DNA of 64,000 bases from Chthoniobacteraceae bacterium (lineage in GTDB: Bacteria; Verrucomicrobiota; Verrucomicrobiia; Chthoniobacterales; Chthoniobacteraceae), in contig JAQGOL010000042.1 in NCBI GenBank assembly GCA_028293625.1, forward strand, positions 62,001 to 126,000. The letters run 5' to 3'. The position numbers and the translations under genes were made by a program. The stretch's first letter is position 1. Each line of letters starts with the position of its first letter. Below are positions 28,301 through 38,130 of this stretch, piece by piece. Below the pieces are notes generated by a model. The model saw only the letters and a program-made list of their open reading frames with translations. It made no database searches and had not been told where the DNA came from.

Positions 28301-28453
28301 GCCGGCCTTGCGTTTGCCACTATCAGGACCGTGGCAAGTGTAGCAGTTTTCGGACAGAATCGGGCGGACATCCCGATTAAAATCGATCTCCGAGGCGCTG
28401 ATGCCCGACGAGAACCCCGCGACTGCAACGAGCTGAAAGAAAAATCGCTTCAT
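25328..28453 (-). CDS. Cytochrome-DUF1549-LamG-DUF1553 protein
   Basis: The 1041-residue secreted protein begins with a signal peptide (FFFQLVAVAGFSSGISA). A c-type heme domain follows with CYTCH at 37-41 in the planctomycete cytochrome context (VRPILSENCYTCHG). DUF1549 spans roughly 140-355 (PPTIGETDAFV, LARYGDTSGYHND). A concanavalin/LamG-like module lies around 450-610 (FSYDGSGKASGVKLYVNGE, IGRRGG). DUF1553 covers about 710-1000 (RVQVNRWWGMLFGTGLV, RLDAEFIRDNAL). The carbohydrate-binding-like insert suggests it works on a glycan. It is the first gene of a pair with the DUF1501 gene, probably acting together in the periplasm. Confidence 0.93.
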   Translation of the reverse strand: MKRFFFQLVAVAGFSSGISASEIDFNRDVRPILSENCYTCHGPDSGKRKAGLRLDMKESAFGKAESGEVAVVPGDPAGSELIRRISTSDKEEVMPPVKHSKHLNPGQIDLLRQWVKEGARWTGHWAFEPVRKPAVPNTDAAGLPIDAFVQARLHAERLVPAPEEERARLIRRVSLDLTGIPPTIGETDAFVHDTASNAYEKVVDRLLGSPRFGERLALPWLDLARYGDTSGYHNDSLRDMWLWRGWVINAFNENMPFSQFTIEQLAGDLLPNATIQQQVASGFHRNVMTSDEGGLIEEEYLNLYVVDRVNTTGVTWLGLTVGCAQCHDHKYDPITQRDFYQIYAFFHNVPETGKDGVRDRNPKPFLRVPSTAQEHDLNRLDTEIAAAETKSQAILKSLDLKQSEWEKNVAARGTGAEPAGPWARIPLDTDGNGITDAGQLVVAKPNGEGTFVEGSVANSYRVSANGWLDYGEKFGFEKDQPFTAGAWLRLKPEGGSPFGKMDATTNVRGWDVEFHGLRPSIHLINKWPENAIHVQAEKDLPADTFLHFAFSYDGSGKASGVKLYVNGEAVKLAIQRDALTATIKTDAPFTIGRRGGISAPFTGRVDDFRIYERALGVSEVAFLGGTATLALASIPADQRTPAQKEQLAKFFRETQAPEFVEAQKQLADLKKTRADLEGTVPNTMVMAELPKPRDTFIKVRGQYDQNGGKVDAAVPGFLPPVPAHSVGKPLNRLDFAQWLVSKDQPLTARVQVNRWWGMLFGTGLVKTLNDFGSQGEWPSHPELLDWMAADFMTDWDTKRAIKQMVMSATYRQSAKTTPELLARDSENRLLARGPRQRLDAEFIRDNALAIGGILNEQLGGKSIKPAQPAGTWEINEMSGYTYQKSTGADLYRRGLYVYWRRSTVYPSFITLDAPTREFCVAQRARTSTPLQSLVLMNDPVFVEAARAMAQRILKEGGSDDASRLAYGWRLALARPPAPREMNVLSKTLQTQLATYTQDKAAAAALLKVGDLPRPAGVDESQLAAWMTVANVLLNLNETITN

Positions 28454-28505
28454 ATCCGTAGAGCTATCAACGCCACGAAGCAGCGATTCTTAGTGAAAAC
28501 AGGCT

Positions 28506-28551
28506 GTAAAAACGAAATAGAAAGGGTTCTTTAAAACAACCCGGTTTTTAC
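28506..28551 (-). terminator. Nested inverted repeat downstream of the STAS gene
   Basis: GTAAAAAC (28506-28513) pairs with GTTTTTAC (28544-28551), enclosing GGGTT/AACCC. Read on the minus strand, the inner hairpin lies after the STAS stop and is followed by a pyrimidine-rich stretch with TTTTT. This fits a terminator for the STAS gene, but it could also be part of the leader of the DUF1553 gene. Confidence 0.45.
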
Positions 28552-28575
28552 GAGTGCAGAGCTGCGATTCCCGCT

Positions 28576-28959
28576 TTATATGTCGCCCGCATCCTCACAG
28601 GAGAGACACTGAATCGCCTCCGCGAGACTCTCGTAAATGCTCACCTCGACATTCGGCGCCTGGTGAAAACGAGCAACCAGATTAAACCCGATGTCCTTGC
28701 GAGGATCAGGCACGATTCGCACGACCCGCTTTATCCCCTTCGCATTGCAGAGATCCATGATCTCGCCAATACAGGCCGCGCACTCCACATCCATGGAGTC
28801 GAGGCCACTCAAGTCGGTTAAGAGGAGAAAACCGGGCTGCATGTGATCCAAAAGCGCTCTGAGTTGGGTGAAACAACAACTCATCTCATCGCTCCCGACG
28901 TGATCACTAAAGCTCATCGTGACGACGCGTCCCGAGCTGTCGGCTTCAGTGCGATACAT
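28576..28959 (-). CDS. STAS-like domain protein
   Basis: A 127-residue cytoplasmic protein. Alternating strands and helices (GRVVTMSFSDHV, FLLLTDLSGLDSMDVECAAC, KRVVRIVPDP, VSIYESLAEAIQ) fit the STAS fold of anti-sigma antagonists and SpoIIAA-like regulators. The segment DLSGLDSMD sits where STAS proteins carry a phosphorylatable Ser (D-x-S). No kinase or sigma partner lies next to it. It probably regulates a signalling partner by binding, inferred from fold only. Its upstream region contains a small CGATTC/GAATCG dyad. Confidence 0.65.
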   Translation of the reverse strand: MYRTEADSSGRVVTMSFSDHVGSDEMSCCFTQLRALLDHMQPGFLLLTDLSGLDSMDVECAACIGEIMDLCNAKGIKRVVRIVPDPRKDIGFNLVARFHQAPNVEVSIYESLAEAIQCLSCEDAGDI

Positions 28960-29019
28960 CGGATTCCTCCTTGATCCACGCGCTCGGGGTTTTCATGCTC
29001 CTACTCTCTCACCGATTTC

Positions 29020-29038
29020 CGATTCGCCTAAGGAATCG
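29020..29038. promoter_or_regulatory. CGATTC-N7-GAATCG dyad upstream of the STAS gene
   Basis: A perfect 6+6 inverted repeat with a 7-base spacer lies about 60 bases upstream of the minus-strand STAS start. Its core equals that of the octamer repeats at 34281-34439. An operator is possible. Confidence 0.3.
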
Positions 29039-29125
29039 ATAAAACTTTTCACCCCTCCCGAGGCCCGTTCGCGGAGCTTTAAATCACCGAGATACGTGGC
29101 TTGCTAGCCGCCACGCCGGAATGCG

Positions 29126-29896
29126 TTAACCAAGCAGCGTGCAAGCCTGCTTGATGATCTCCGTGAAACCGCGCGGATCGAGACTCGCTCCGCCTACCAG
29201 CGCGCCGTCAATGTCGGCTTGCCCGAGCAATTCAGCCGTGTTAGCGGGTTTAACGCTACCGCCGTATTGAATCCGAATTTTTTCGGCGGTCGCATTGTCC
29301 GACATGGCAGCCAGGATGCCGCGGATAAAAGCATGCGCTTCCTGGGCTTGTGCCGGGGAGGCTGTGCGGCCGGTGCCGATTGCCCAAACCGGTTCGTAAG
29401 CAATGACCGTGTCATCGAGTTGCTGGGGACTCAGGCCAGCAAGGCTGCCGCGAAGTTGCCGCTCAAGAACTTGCTCCACCTGCCCCCCGTCGCGTTCAGC
29501 GAGTGTCTCGCCGATGCAGACAATTGGCTTCAGCGAAGCCTCCAAGGCCGCCTTGGTTTTTTTATTCACGATCTCGTCGGTCTCACCGAACAGGCTGCGA
29601 CGCTCGCTATGGCCGAGCACCACAAAACGGACAAAGAGTTCGCGGAGCATCTCGGCGCTGATCTCGCCGGTAAACGCACCCGATTTCTCCCAATGCATAT
29701 TCTGCGCGCCCAGTTTGATGTTCTGAACTTTGCTCAACCCATCGGAAACACGCGCCAAAGCGGTAAAAGGCGGCACGAGCACGATGTCGACACGCTTTTC
29801 GTCGCCGATTTCGAGAAGGAACGTTTCCAGGAATGAATCAGACTCGCCCTGAGTCATGTTCATCTTCCAGTTGGCGGCAATGATTTTCTTACGCAT
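29126..29896 (-). CDS. tpiA: Triosephosphate isomerase
   Basis: TpiA interconverts dihydroxyacetone phosphate and glyceraldehyde 3-phosphate. The catalytic Lys is in ANWKMN near residue 11, the catalytic His in VVLGHSERR and the catalytic Glu in AYEPVWAIGTGRTAS, which also forms the mobile loop. The phosphate-binding IQYGGSVKP and DGALVGGASL are present. Length 256 is standard. It is the third gene of gap-pgk-tpiA, 18 bases after pgk. Confidence 0.97.
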   Translation of the reverse strand: MRKKIIAANWKMNMTQGESDSFLETFLLEIGDEKRVDIVLVPPFTALARVSDGLSKVQNIKLGAQNMHWEKSGAFTGEISAEMLRELFVRFVVLGHSERRSLFGETDEIVNKKTKAALEASLKPIVCIGETLAERDGGQVEQVLERQLRGSLAGLSPQQLDDTVIAYEPVWAIGTGRTASPAQAQEAHAFIRGILAAMSDNATAEKIRIQYGGSVKPANTAELLGQADIDGALVGGASLDPRGFTEIIKQACTLLG

Positions 29897-29914
29897 GAAA
29901 AGAGTCGGTTGCTA

Positions 29915-31120
29915 CTATGCGTTCTCGCTAAGGGCAGCCACGCCTGGAAGCGTTTTGCCTTCCAGAAGTTCAAGCGAGGCACCGCCACCCGTTGAGATGA
30001 ATGTCATCTTGTCGGCCAAACCAAACTGCTTGACCGCCGTGACCGAATCGCCGCCGCCGATGATGGTGACAGCTTCCGTATTGGCGGCCAGTGCTTCGGC
30101 CAGGGCACGAGTTCCTTTGGCAAACGGAGCGAGTTCGAAAATACCGACCGGCCCGTTCCAAAGAATCGTTTTGGCCTTCGCGATTTCACTGCTGTAAAGG
30201 GCGATCGTTTCCGGCCCGATGTCGACCGCTTCAAATCCGTCAGTAACACCGCCATTAATCTTGGTCGGCTGTGGCGTGGCCGTCGCGCTGATTTCCTGGG
30301 TCTCAAGGTTGTCGACTGGCAAAAGGAAGCGGACGCCCTTTTCTTTGGCAAGCGCCAGAAGCTCATGGGCGAGATCGACCTTGTCAGCCTCCACACGGCT
30401 GTTGCCGGTTGGGATGCCGAGCGCCCTGAAAAATGTGTATGCCATCGCGCCGCCGATCAGGAAGACGTTGGCCTTCTCCATCAGCGATTTGATGACTCCG
30501 ATTTTATCAGAGACCTTGGAGCCGCCCAGAATCACCAGGAACGGTTTGGCAGGCGAAGCGAGTTCCCCCTCCAAATATTGAAGCTCTTTTTCCATCAGCA
30601 GCCCCATCGCTGACTGGCCCGCAAACCGGGCGATGCCCGCGGTGGAAGCGTGGGCGCGATGGGCGGCGCCAAAGGCGTCGTTGACATAAACATCACCCAA
30701 TTTGGCGAGCGCTTGCGCAAAGACCGGATCGTTCGCTTCTTCCTCCGCATGGAAACGGACGTTCTCCAAAAGCACCACGTCGCCGTTGTGCATGTGGGAA
30801 ATGATTTTCTCAGGCACCACGCCAATGACGTCGTGGCTGAAAATGACCGGATGGTTGATCAAGGTGTGAAGATGATCCGCCACGGTCCTCAGCGAATACT
30901 TGGGGTTCACCTTTCCTTTCGGCCGGCCAAAGTGCGCCATGAGGATCACTTTGGCGCCGCGCTCGCGCAACGCGCTAATCGTCGGCAGACTTTCGCGGAT
31001 GCGAGTGTCGTCGGTGATATGGAGGTGGCCTTCACGTTCCTCGGTGGGAACGTTAAAGTCGACGCGAACCAGGACGCGTTTGCCGGAGACATCGAGATCG
31101 CGGACGGAGAGCTTGGACAT
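29915..31120 (-). CDS. pgk: Phosphoglycerate kinase
   Basis: Pgk makes ATP from 1,3-bisphosphoglycerate. The signature KRVLVRVDFNVPT opens the N-terminal domain, with AHFGRPKG and ENVRFHAEE for substrate contacts. The nucleotide side shows VILGGSKVSDKIGVI, LIGGAMAYTF, WNGPVGIFE and IGGGDSVTAV. Length 401 matches the family. It is 18 bases downstream of gap and 18 upstream of tpiA, a classical glycolytic operon. Confidence 0.97.
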   Translation of the reverse strand: MSKLSVRDLDVSGKRVLVRVDFNVPTEEREGHLHITDDTRIRESLPTISALRERGAKVILMAHFGRPKGKVNPKYSLRTVADHLHTLINHPVIFSHDVIGVVPEKIISHMHNGDVVLLENVRFHAEEEANDPVFAQALAKLGDVYVNDAFGAAHRAHASTAGIARFAGQSAMGLLMEKELQYLEGELASPAKPFLVILGGSKVSDKIGVIKSLMEKANVFLIGGAMAYTFFRALGIPTGNSRVEADKVDLAHELLALAKEKGVRFLLPVDNLETQEISATATPQPTKINGGVTDGFEAVDIGPETIALYSSEIAKAKTILWNGPVGIFELAPFAKGTRALAEALAANTEAVTIIGGGDSVTAVKQFGLADKMTFISTGGGASLELLEGKTLPGVAALSENA

Positions 31121-31138
31121 GGAAAGGTGAATAAGAGA

Positions 31139-32905
<1,767 letters not shown>

Positions 32906-33063
32906 CTGAAGAGGCAATCGCGTTCGCGGCCCCTGGGAGAAGTTTCCCCGACCGGCTTCGCAGGCGCATGCCTGATTGTAGGCGGGCTTCCAATTGGCGA
33001 TTCTGGGGTTGCCGGCTTCCCCGGGGTTGAGGAAAGCCGTTTCCCCCCAGTTAACACGTTATT

Positions 33064-33360
33064 ATGCGCACTGTTCCCGCGGTTGACGAAAGGCGTCTCG
33101 CCCTGCTCAACCGAGCTGATTTGTTCCACAACTGGCGCTCCTCTCATGAGTGCCGTTATTGCACCCTGTGCGACCGCAATTTTAGCGGCATCGACGTCAG
33201 GCTCAGCTGGTTTAGACGAGACTGTGTCCGGCTTCATTGCCCAACTCCCACTTGCACGGCCGGGCCTTCCAATTGGGTGCATCCCGACAATCCGCTCGTC
33301 TCCGAAGAGGCGTGGGAAGATTGGGAACGCATTTTCCGCGAAACCGAGGCGTCGGCGTAG
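33064..33360 (+). CDS. Small Cys-rich zinc-ribbon-like protein, unknown function
   Basis: The 98-residue product has CRYCTLC early and LHCPTPTC later, two Cys clusters that could hold one zinc. Between them lies GIDVRLSWFRRD, and after them WVHPDNPLVSEEAWEDWERI, rich in Trp and acidic residues. The balanced ribbon layout and ordered C-terminal helix argue for a real gene despite a longer frame on the opposite strand. It is soluble. I cannot name the family. It converges on the SRPBCC gene. Confidence 0.6.
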   Translation: MRTVPAVDERRLALLNRADLFHNWRSSHECRYCTLCDRNFSGIDVRLSWFRRDCVRLHCPTPTCTAGPSNWVHPDNPLVSEEAWEDWERIFRETEASA

Positions 33361-33386
33361 GAACGCCGGAAGTGCTGAAAAGAAAT

Positions 33387-33836
33387 TTACCGGATCTCGC
33401 CCCGCCAAGCTCCCGTGGCGCGCCCACGTTCCTCGATAAAGTCCTGAAAGCGCTTCAGATCTCCTTCTATCCGCCCCGAAACAAGCCCCAATGCATCGCC
33501 GATCTGTTCGGTAATCCCGAGCGGCTGATAGCTTAGCGAGAGAGTCACTTGAGTTTTGCCGGGCGAGAGCGCTTTGAAGCTCACTGCTCCGGCATTGGGC
33601 GCTCCGGTTACACTGCGCCAGGCGATGCGTTGATCGGGCACTTGCTCATAGATCTCCGCCTCCCATTCCTCGGTTTTTCCCCAGAGCTTGGCCTTCCAGA
33701 AGAGGCGTTTATCGCTGAGCTGGCGGACCTCCTCCACCCCTTGCATGAATTTAGGGAACTCCTCAAATTGCGTCCACTGGTTATAGACTTCGTGCAACTG
33801 GGCGTTTACATCAATTGATTTTTCAAGTGTTTCCAT
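33387..33836 (-). CDS. SRPBCC (polyketide cyclase/START-like) protein
   Basis: The 149 residues form one helix-grip fold. It opens with LEKSIDVNAQLHEVYNQWTQ, then FPKFMQGVEEVRQLSDKRLFW, a pattern typical of cyclase/dehydrase proteins. PDQRIAWRSVTG and GKTQVTLSLSYQP give the central strands and the C-terminal helix is IEGDLKRFQDFIEERG. Such proteins bind hydrophobic ligands; many relatives are stress-related membrane-adjacent proteins. The ligand is unknown. Confidence 0.85.
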   Translation of the reverse strand: METLEKSIDVNAQLHEVYNQWTQFEEFPKFMQGVEEVRQLSDKRLFWKAKLWGKTEEWEAEIYEQVPDQRIAWRSVTGAPNAGAVSFKALSPGKTQVTLSLSYQPLGITEQIGDALGLVSGRIEGDLKRFQDFIEERGRATGAWRGEIR

Positions 33837-34467
33837 TCTGCTTTTTCTTGGCTCCTTCCCGGCGATCTCCTTTTCCAGCCGCCGGAGTCACCGGGATCAG
33901 CGCGATGTATGATGGGCACGGTCTGAAGATGCGGCATTCCCCTTACTGGTAACAATCGGGGATGCAGCAAAGCGCGACCCGCTCCGGCAAGAACCACTAC
34001 GTATCAGTCAGGGGGCTGCCTGATATTTCTTGAACGGAACGCTGTCGCGCACTGTAGGGATAACTGCTTAGAGTACGCATGTGTTTGCACACCGCCGATT
34101 TTTCTTTAAGCGCAAATGGGCTCTCCCAGCCGGCGGCGCGTTGGCTCGACAGACCCGGCCTGATCGATTGCCGGAGGGGGTGGCACGAGTAAAAAACAGC
34201 GAGAAGGGGCTTTCAAACATTTATGACATTAATGTTGCCAAAGAACATTACCTTATGAAGCTTTCAGGGCCGGCCCAGATAACGATTCACTTGAACCAAT
34301 GAAGAGGAATCGTTTGTCTTCTTACACCGGCAACCGCGTATTGATGGGAGGACAGATCGAAAAAACAGCCCGCCACGCATTTCATAAGTTCACGTCGGCA
34401 GAATCAAACGGGGCAACGATTCGTATTTAATGAATCGTTATTTCCTGTTCATCTTCATGATAAAACG
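33837..34467. other. Long intergenic region upstream of the response regulator
   Basis: These 631 bases hold no gene I can support; the 73-residue frame at 34081-34302 has no family features. The right half is A+T-richer than its surroundings and contains AACATT three times plus the palindrome ACATTAATGT at 34226-34235. It also contains the four-octamer array listed separately. It is best read as a large regulatory region, possibly with an unrecognised small RNA. Confidence 0.5.
34281..34439. promoter_or_regulatory. Four copies of octamer AACGATTC as two inverted pairs
   Basis: AACGATTC occurs at 34281-34288 and 34415-34422; its reverse complement GAATCGTT occurs at 34307-34314 and 34432-34439. 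The pairs have spacers of 18 and 9 bases and end 29 bases before the ATG of the LuxR-type regulator. An 8-mer this dense is not expected by chance. Operators for a dimeric regulator, perhaps the downstream one, are the simplest reading; alternating stem-loops are the other. Confidence 0.6.
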
Positions 34468-35166
34468 ATGAGTCCAGACCTCGCAGAAGCACCTAAACCC
34501 GCGCAAACCACGGTGAAAGAACGGCGCATTCTTATTGTGGATGATCACCCGGTTTTTCGCCATGGAATCGCGGCTCTTATCTCCGCCGAGAAAGATCTGA
34601 CCGTTTGCGGGGAAGCCGAAAGCGCTCCCGCCGCGCTTGAAGCGATGCGGCGGCTGCAGCCCGATTTGGCAATGCTCGACATTTCACTTCAGGGAACCAA
34701 CGGGATCGAACTGATTAAATTGATGCGTTCCGAGCAGCCGCGTCTGCCGGTGCTGATCCTTTCAATGCATGACGAATCGTTGTATGCGTTACGCGCGTTG
34801 CGTGCCGGAGCAAAGGGTTATGTGATGAAGGCTGAGGCGATGACGCAGGTTCTTACGGCGTTGCGCAAGGTGCTGAGCGGAGAGATCTATGTGAGCCCGC
34901 GGTTTAGCGAGCGGCTGGTTTTCAAAGCGATTCAGTCGCTTGAGGGAGGAATGGGGTCGCCCGTGGATAAGCTTTCGGATCGTGAGCTGGAAGTGCTGCA
35001 GTTGTTGGGTAAAGGCTTTGGCACGCGCGAGATCGCTAATGAGCTACATTTAAGCGTTAAAACAATTGAAACCCACCGCGCGCATATCAAGGAAAAACTC
35101 GGATTCAAGGACGCCGGCGAAATGGTCCGTTTTGCCATTGATTGGGTGGCACAGGAACAAGGGTGA
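34468..35166 (+). CDS. NarL/FixJ-family response regulator
   Basis: Domains: a receiver (~20-135) with the acidic pair in IVDDHPVF, phosphoacceptor D71 (AMLDISLQG), Ser in ILSMHDE and Lys in GAKGYVMKAE; then a LuxR helix-turn-helix (LSDRELEVLQLLGKG, IANELHLSVKTIETHRAHI). All receiver catalytic residues are present. No kinase is adjacent. The nearest kinase of the matching HisKA_3 type is at 40482-42038, five kilobases away. The palindromic octamers upstream make autoregulation plausible. Confidence 0.93.
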   Translation: MSPDLAEAPKPAQTTVKERRILIVDDHPVFRHGIAALISAEKDLTVCGEAESAPAALEAMRRLQPDLAMLDISLQGTNGIELIKLMRSEQPRLPVLILSMHDESLYALRALRAGAKGYVMKAEAMTQVLTALRKVLSGEIYVSPRFSERLVFKAIQSLEGGMGSPVDKLSDRELEVLQLLGKGFGTREIANELHLSVKTIETHRAHIKEKLGFKDAGEMVRFAIDWVAQEQG

Positions 35167-35176
35167 GGAACGCCGT

Positions 35177-36580
35177 TCACGGTGCGTCTTTGACTAAATA
35201 ACGCGCAATCAGGGCGCGCCGGCTGATTTTTCCCCGCTCATTGGTGGGAATCTCAGGCACGACCCAGACATCTTTGGGCACCTGCCACGGGCTGAACTGG
35301 GTGTGACAGAAGCGAAGAATGGCAGCGGTATCGCCCGGTTGTTCCGTTGCGACGCACGCCACCGGTTCCTCGCCGCGCAGCGCCGAGGGGACGCCAAAAA
35401 CGACCACGGCCTTGACTCCGGGAAAGAGAAGGAGGCGCTGTTCAAGCTCCACGGGATTGAGCTTTCGGCCCGCCACGTTGATCACGTCGGAAACGCGTCC
35501 ATCAATGAACATGCCGCGGGAATCCCAACGGATCAGGTCGCTGGGAACAAAACGTCCATTTTCAAGCGACTCGGTGTCGCGAATGGGAAAATAACCATCT
35601 CCCACCGCCGCGCTTCGCACACAAATGCTTGCCCCGCCCTCAACTCGCTCCACGTCGACTCCGCGCATCGGCTCCCCCGCAAAACCGTCGCGATAATCAA
35701 ACGCATCGGAAGCGTCATACCCGATTCCGCCGCATTCTGAAGCGCCGTAGAAAGTGTGGATTTTGAGTCCGAATTTTTCGGAGAACCGCGTGGCCACATC
35801 TTTTGACAAAGGAGCGCCTGCCGAGATGCAAAGCCGCAGATGAGGCAAGGCCGGCAGATTTTCGAGTTCGGCAAACTTCTGGAAAAAGATTGGCATGCCG
35901 GCAAAGACGGTGGCCTTGCTGCTTGCAAGATCATTTAAAATAGCCCGTGGCATCCGATCCTCGCTGGCCACCAACGGAATCCCATTGGCAATCAGGGGGG
36001 TGAGCAGATTGCTAAAACCATAGGAGTGCGAAAACGGGATAACGCCGAAATTCAGGTCGTGCCGGCCGATTCCCATCGTCGAGCAGATCTGCTCGCAATC
36101 GGCCAGAAGTTGGAAGGCGCGGAAGCGGATGGCACGAGGAGCCGAGGTAGTGCCGGAGGTAAGTTTTAAAAAATCGGGTCGCGGTGTGTCCCAGCAGACC
36201 GGGGAAGCCGGCTCGCAGGGATGGAACTGAATCCGGCCCGCGGATTCGGTCAGTAAAACCGCGGCGTTGCAGGCATCCAGCGCCGCGCTCAACTCAGCCG
36301 CCTCCATATGCCGCCCCAATGGCAGCGGGATAAGGCGGGCGCGAAACAGGGCAATCAGGAGCGCGGGCCAGCGCACGCTATTGCCGATTTGCACCGCCGC
36401 CACCGAGCCGGGAGCCAAGCCGGCGAGCTCCCTGGCGAGCGATTGCGCCTCTTCTTCAATCTGAGAAAAAGTGCGCGATTGGGAGCCGTTTGGGACAAAG
36501 ATCGCGGTCGAATCTCGACAGCGGCTCAACGTCTTTTTCCAACTCAATAGCAACGCATTCTGCGGGAAAGACTCAGACAC
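35177..36580 (-). CDS. AMP-dependent ligase (acyl-CoA synthetase-like, ANL family)
   Basis: The enzyme activates a carboxylate as acyl-AMP. Core motifs: phosphate loop [16 protein letters not shown] (A3), [12 protein letters not shown] (A5), [20 protein letters not shown] (A7-A8), and [11 protein letters not shown] with the C-terminal catalytic Lys (A10). At 467 residues it is shorter than most acyl-CoA synthetases (about 520), with a compact N-terminus. The open frame runs to 36922 but that part overlaps rpmE; the GTG at 36580 is the only plausible start before the first conserved helix. No carrier-protein gene is nearby, so the acceptor (CoA or carrier) is unknown. Confidence 0.82.
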   Translation of the reverse strand: MSESFPQNALLLSWKKTLSRCRDSTAIFVPNGSQSRTFSQIEEEAQSLARELAGLAPGSVAAVQIGNSVRWPALLIALFRARLIPLPLGRHMEAAELSAALDACNAAVLLTESAGRIQFHPCEPASPVCWDTPRPDFLKLTSGTTSAPRAIRFRAFQLLADCEQICSTMGIGRHDLNFGVIPFSHSYGFSNLLTPLIANGIPLVASEDRMPRAILNDLASSKATVFAGMPIFFQKFAELENLPALPHLRLCISAGAPLSKDVATRFSEKFGLKIHTFYGASECGGIGYDASDAFDYRDGFAGEPMRGVDVERVEGGASICVRSAAVGDGYFPIRDTESLENGRFVPSDLIRWDSRGMFIDGRVSDVINVAGRKLNPVELEQRLLLFPGVKAVVVFGVPSALRGEEPVACVATEQPGDTAAILRFCHTQFSPWQVPKDVWVVPEIPTNERGKISRRALIARYLVKDAP

Positions 36581-36649
36581 GAAATTGGACGTTTTTTTTT
36601 GGTTGCAGCAAAGAGGAAGGCCTATAGGGTTTACCTCCCTTTTACAGCC

Positions 36650-36874
36650 ATGAAAGCAGATATCCATCCCAACTACACGGAAACCACGATCGCATGCGCA
36701 TGCGGGGCGGCTTACCACACCCGTTCGACTCGTCGCGACCTCAAGATCGGCATCTGCGCTCAGTGCCATCCTTTTTTCACTGGTGAACAGAAGTTCATCG
36801 ATACGGCAGGCCGCATCGAGAAATTCTCCCGCCGTTACTCCGGCATGCAGACGCGCGCCGCCAAGAAAGCTTAG
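36650..36874 (+). CDS. rpmE: 50S ribosomal protein bL31
   Basis: The 74-residue protein begins [11 protein letters not shown], the bL31 start. It is the zinc-binding form, with Cys in TIACACGAA and [10 protein letters not shown], then [15 protein letters not shown]. The start at 36650 is fixed by homology. A strong terminator follows at once, so it can be made independently of prfA. Confidence 0.96.
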   Translation: MKADIHPNYTETTIACACGAAYHTRSTRRDLKIGICAQCHPFFTGEQKFIDTAGRIEKFSRRYSGMQTRAAKKA

Positions 36875-36893
36875 TTTTACCAGCGGAACTTTC

Positions 36894-36933
36894 AAACGGT
36901 GAAGGTGCTGTTGCGCCTTCACCGTTTTGTTTT
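36894..36933 (+). terminator. Intrinsic terminator after rpmE
   Basis: AAACGGTGAAGG (36894-36905) pairs perfectly with CCTTCACCGTTT (36916-36927) around a 10-base loop, followed by TGTTTT. It lies 20 bases after the rpmE stop and 92 before prfA. Confidence 0.88.
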
Positions 36934-37025
36934 ACACGGCACCGCCAGGCGATGCCCTTGACGGCTTCGCGGCTGAGCCTCTGAATCCAGCCGCCGCTTT
37001 TTCTTTTCCGCTTCCGCTCTTCTTT

Positions 37026-38120
37026 ATGGATTTTGCTCCTCTCATCTTAAAAAAGGCGGACCGGTTTCGCGAACTCGAAGCCGAAATCGCCTCCGGAAAT
37101 CTTTACAGCGATCCGGGCCGCGCCAAGGATCTCCTGCGCGAACATACGCGGCTCAAAGAACTGATCGCCAACTGGGAGGAACTCCAAAAAACCGAACGTG
37201 ATCTGGCCGACAACCGCGAACTCGGTTCCGGACCGGACCGTGAAATGGCTGAGATGGCGCTGGCGGAAGTGCCGGCGCTCGAAAAACGGATCGCCGAGCT
37301 TGAGCTTGCCGCGCAGCTTTCACTCTTGCCGCCCGATCCTAATGAAGATCGGGACGCCATCGTGGAAATTCGCGCCGGAACCGGGGGCGATGAAGCGGCG
37401 CTTTTTGCCGCCGATCTGTATCGGATGTATACGCGTTTTGCTGAGAACAGCGGACTCAAGATTGAACCGCTTGAATCCAGCCCATCGGAATTGGGTGGCC
37501 TGCGTGAAATGATTTTCAAAGTCTCGGGTCTCGCGGTCTTTCGCAAGCTGCGCTACGAGAGCGGCGTCCACCGGGTCCAGCGCGTGCCGTCGACTGAAAC
37601 CCAGGGCCGAATCCATACTTCCACCGCCACCGTGGCCGTTTTGCCCGAAGCCGAGGAAGTTGATTTCGAATTGAAGGCCGATGAATTGCGAATCGATGTC
37701 TGCCGTTCAGGCGGACCGGGCGGGCAAGGCGTTAACACAACCGATTCCGCGGTCCAGGTCCTTCACATCCCGACCGGCACAATTGTCCGCTGCCAGGACG
37801 GACGCAGTCAGCAGAAAAACAAAGCCAAAGCGCTTCAAATTCTTCGTTCGCGTCTGCTTGAGCGTAAACAAAACGAGGAGCACGAAAAATACGCCGCCCA
37901 CCGCAAAAGCCAGATCGGCTCCGGGGGAAGAAGTGAAAAAGGCCGCACTTACAATTTTCCGCAGAACCGCGTCACCGATCACCGCATTAACCTGACCCTC
38001 TACAATCTCGATTCCTTTCTCGAAGGCAACATCGGGCAGATGCTTGAAGCATTGCAGACGCAGGATATGGAAGAGCGCCTCGCGGAAGCCAACCTGGAAG
38101 GCATGTCAAACGCGGGTTGA
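37026..38120 (+). CDS. prfA: Peptide chain release factor 1
   Basis: RF1 ends translation at UAA and UAG. The catalytic GGQ is at 232-234 (GGPGGQGVN). The region RVPSTETQGRIHTS precedes it, and RF1-type features (RAGTGGDEAALFA) are intact. RF2's SPF tripeptide is absent. The start at 37026 gives 364 residues, the usual size; upstream frame overlaps the rpmE terminator. The prmC gene, whose product methylates the GGQ glutamine, follows after 10 bases, so enzyme and substrate are co-expressed. Confidence 0.95.
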   Translation: MDFAPLILKKADRFRELEAEIASGNLYSDPGRAKDLLREHTRLKELIANWEELQKTERDLADNRELGSGPDREMAEMALAEVPALEKRIAELELAAQLSLLPPDPNEDRDAIVEIRAGTGGDEAALFAADLYRMYTRFAENSGLKIEPLESSPSELGGLREMIFKVSGLAVFRKLRYESGVHRVQRVPSTETQGRIHTSTATVAVLPEAEEVDFELKADELRIDVCRSGGPGGQGVNTTDSAVQVLHIPTGTIVRCQDGRSQQKNKAKALQILRSRLLERKQNEEHEKYAAHRKSQIGSGGRSEKGRTYNFPQNRVTDHRINLTLYNLDSFLEGNIGQMLEALQTQDMEERLAEANLEGMSNAG

Positions 38121-38130
38121 GTATCGCGCG

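Noticed and set aside
36581-36922. N-terminal extension of the AMP ligase
   Set aside because: That DNA encodes rpmE on the other strand and the extension shows no ANL motif.
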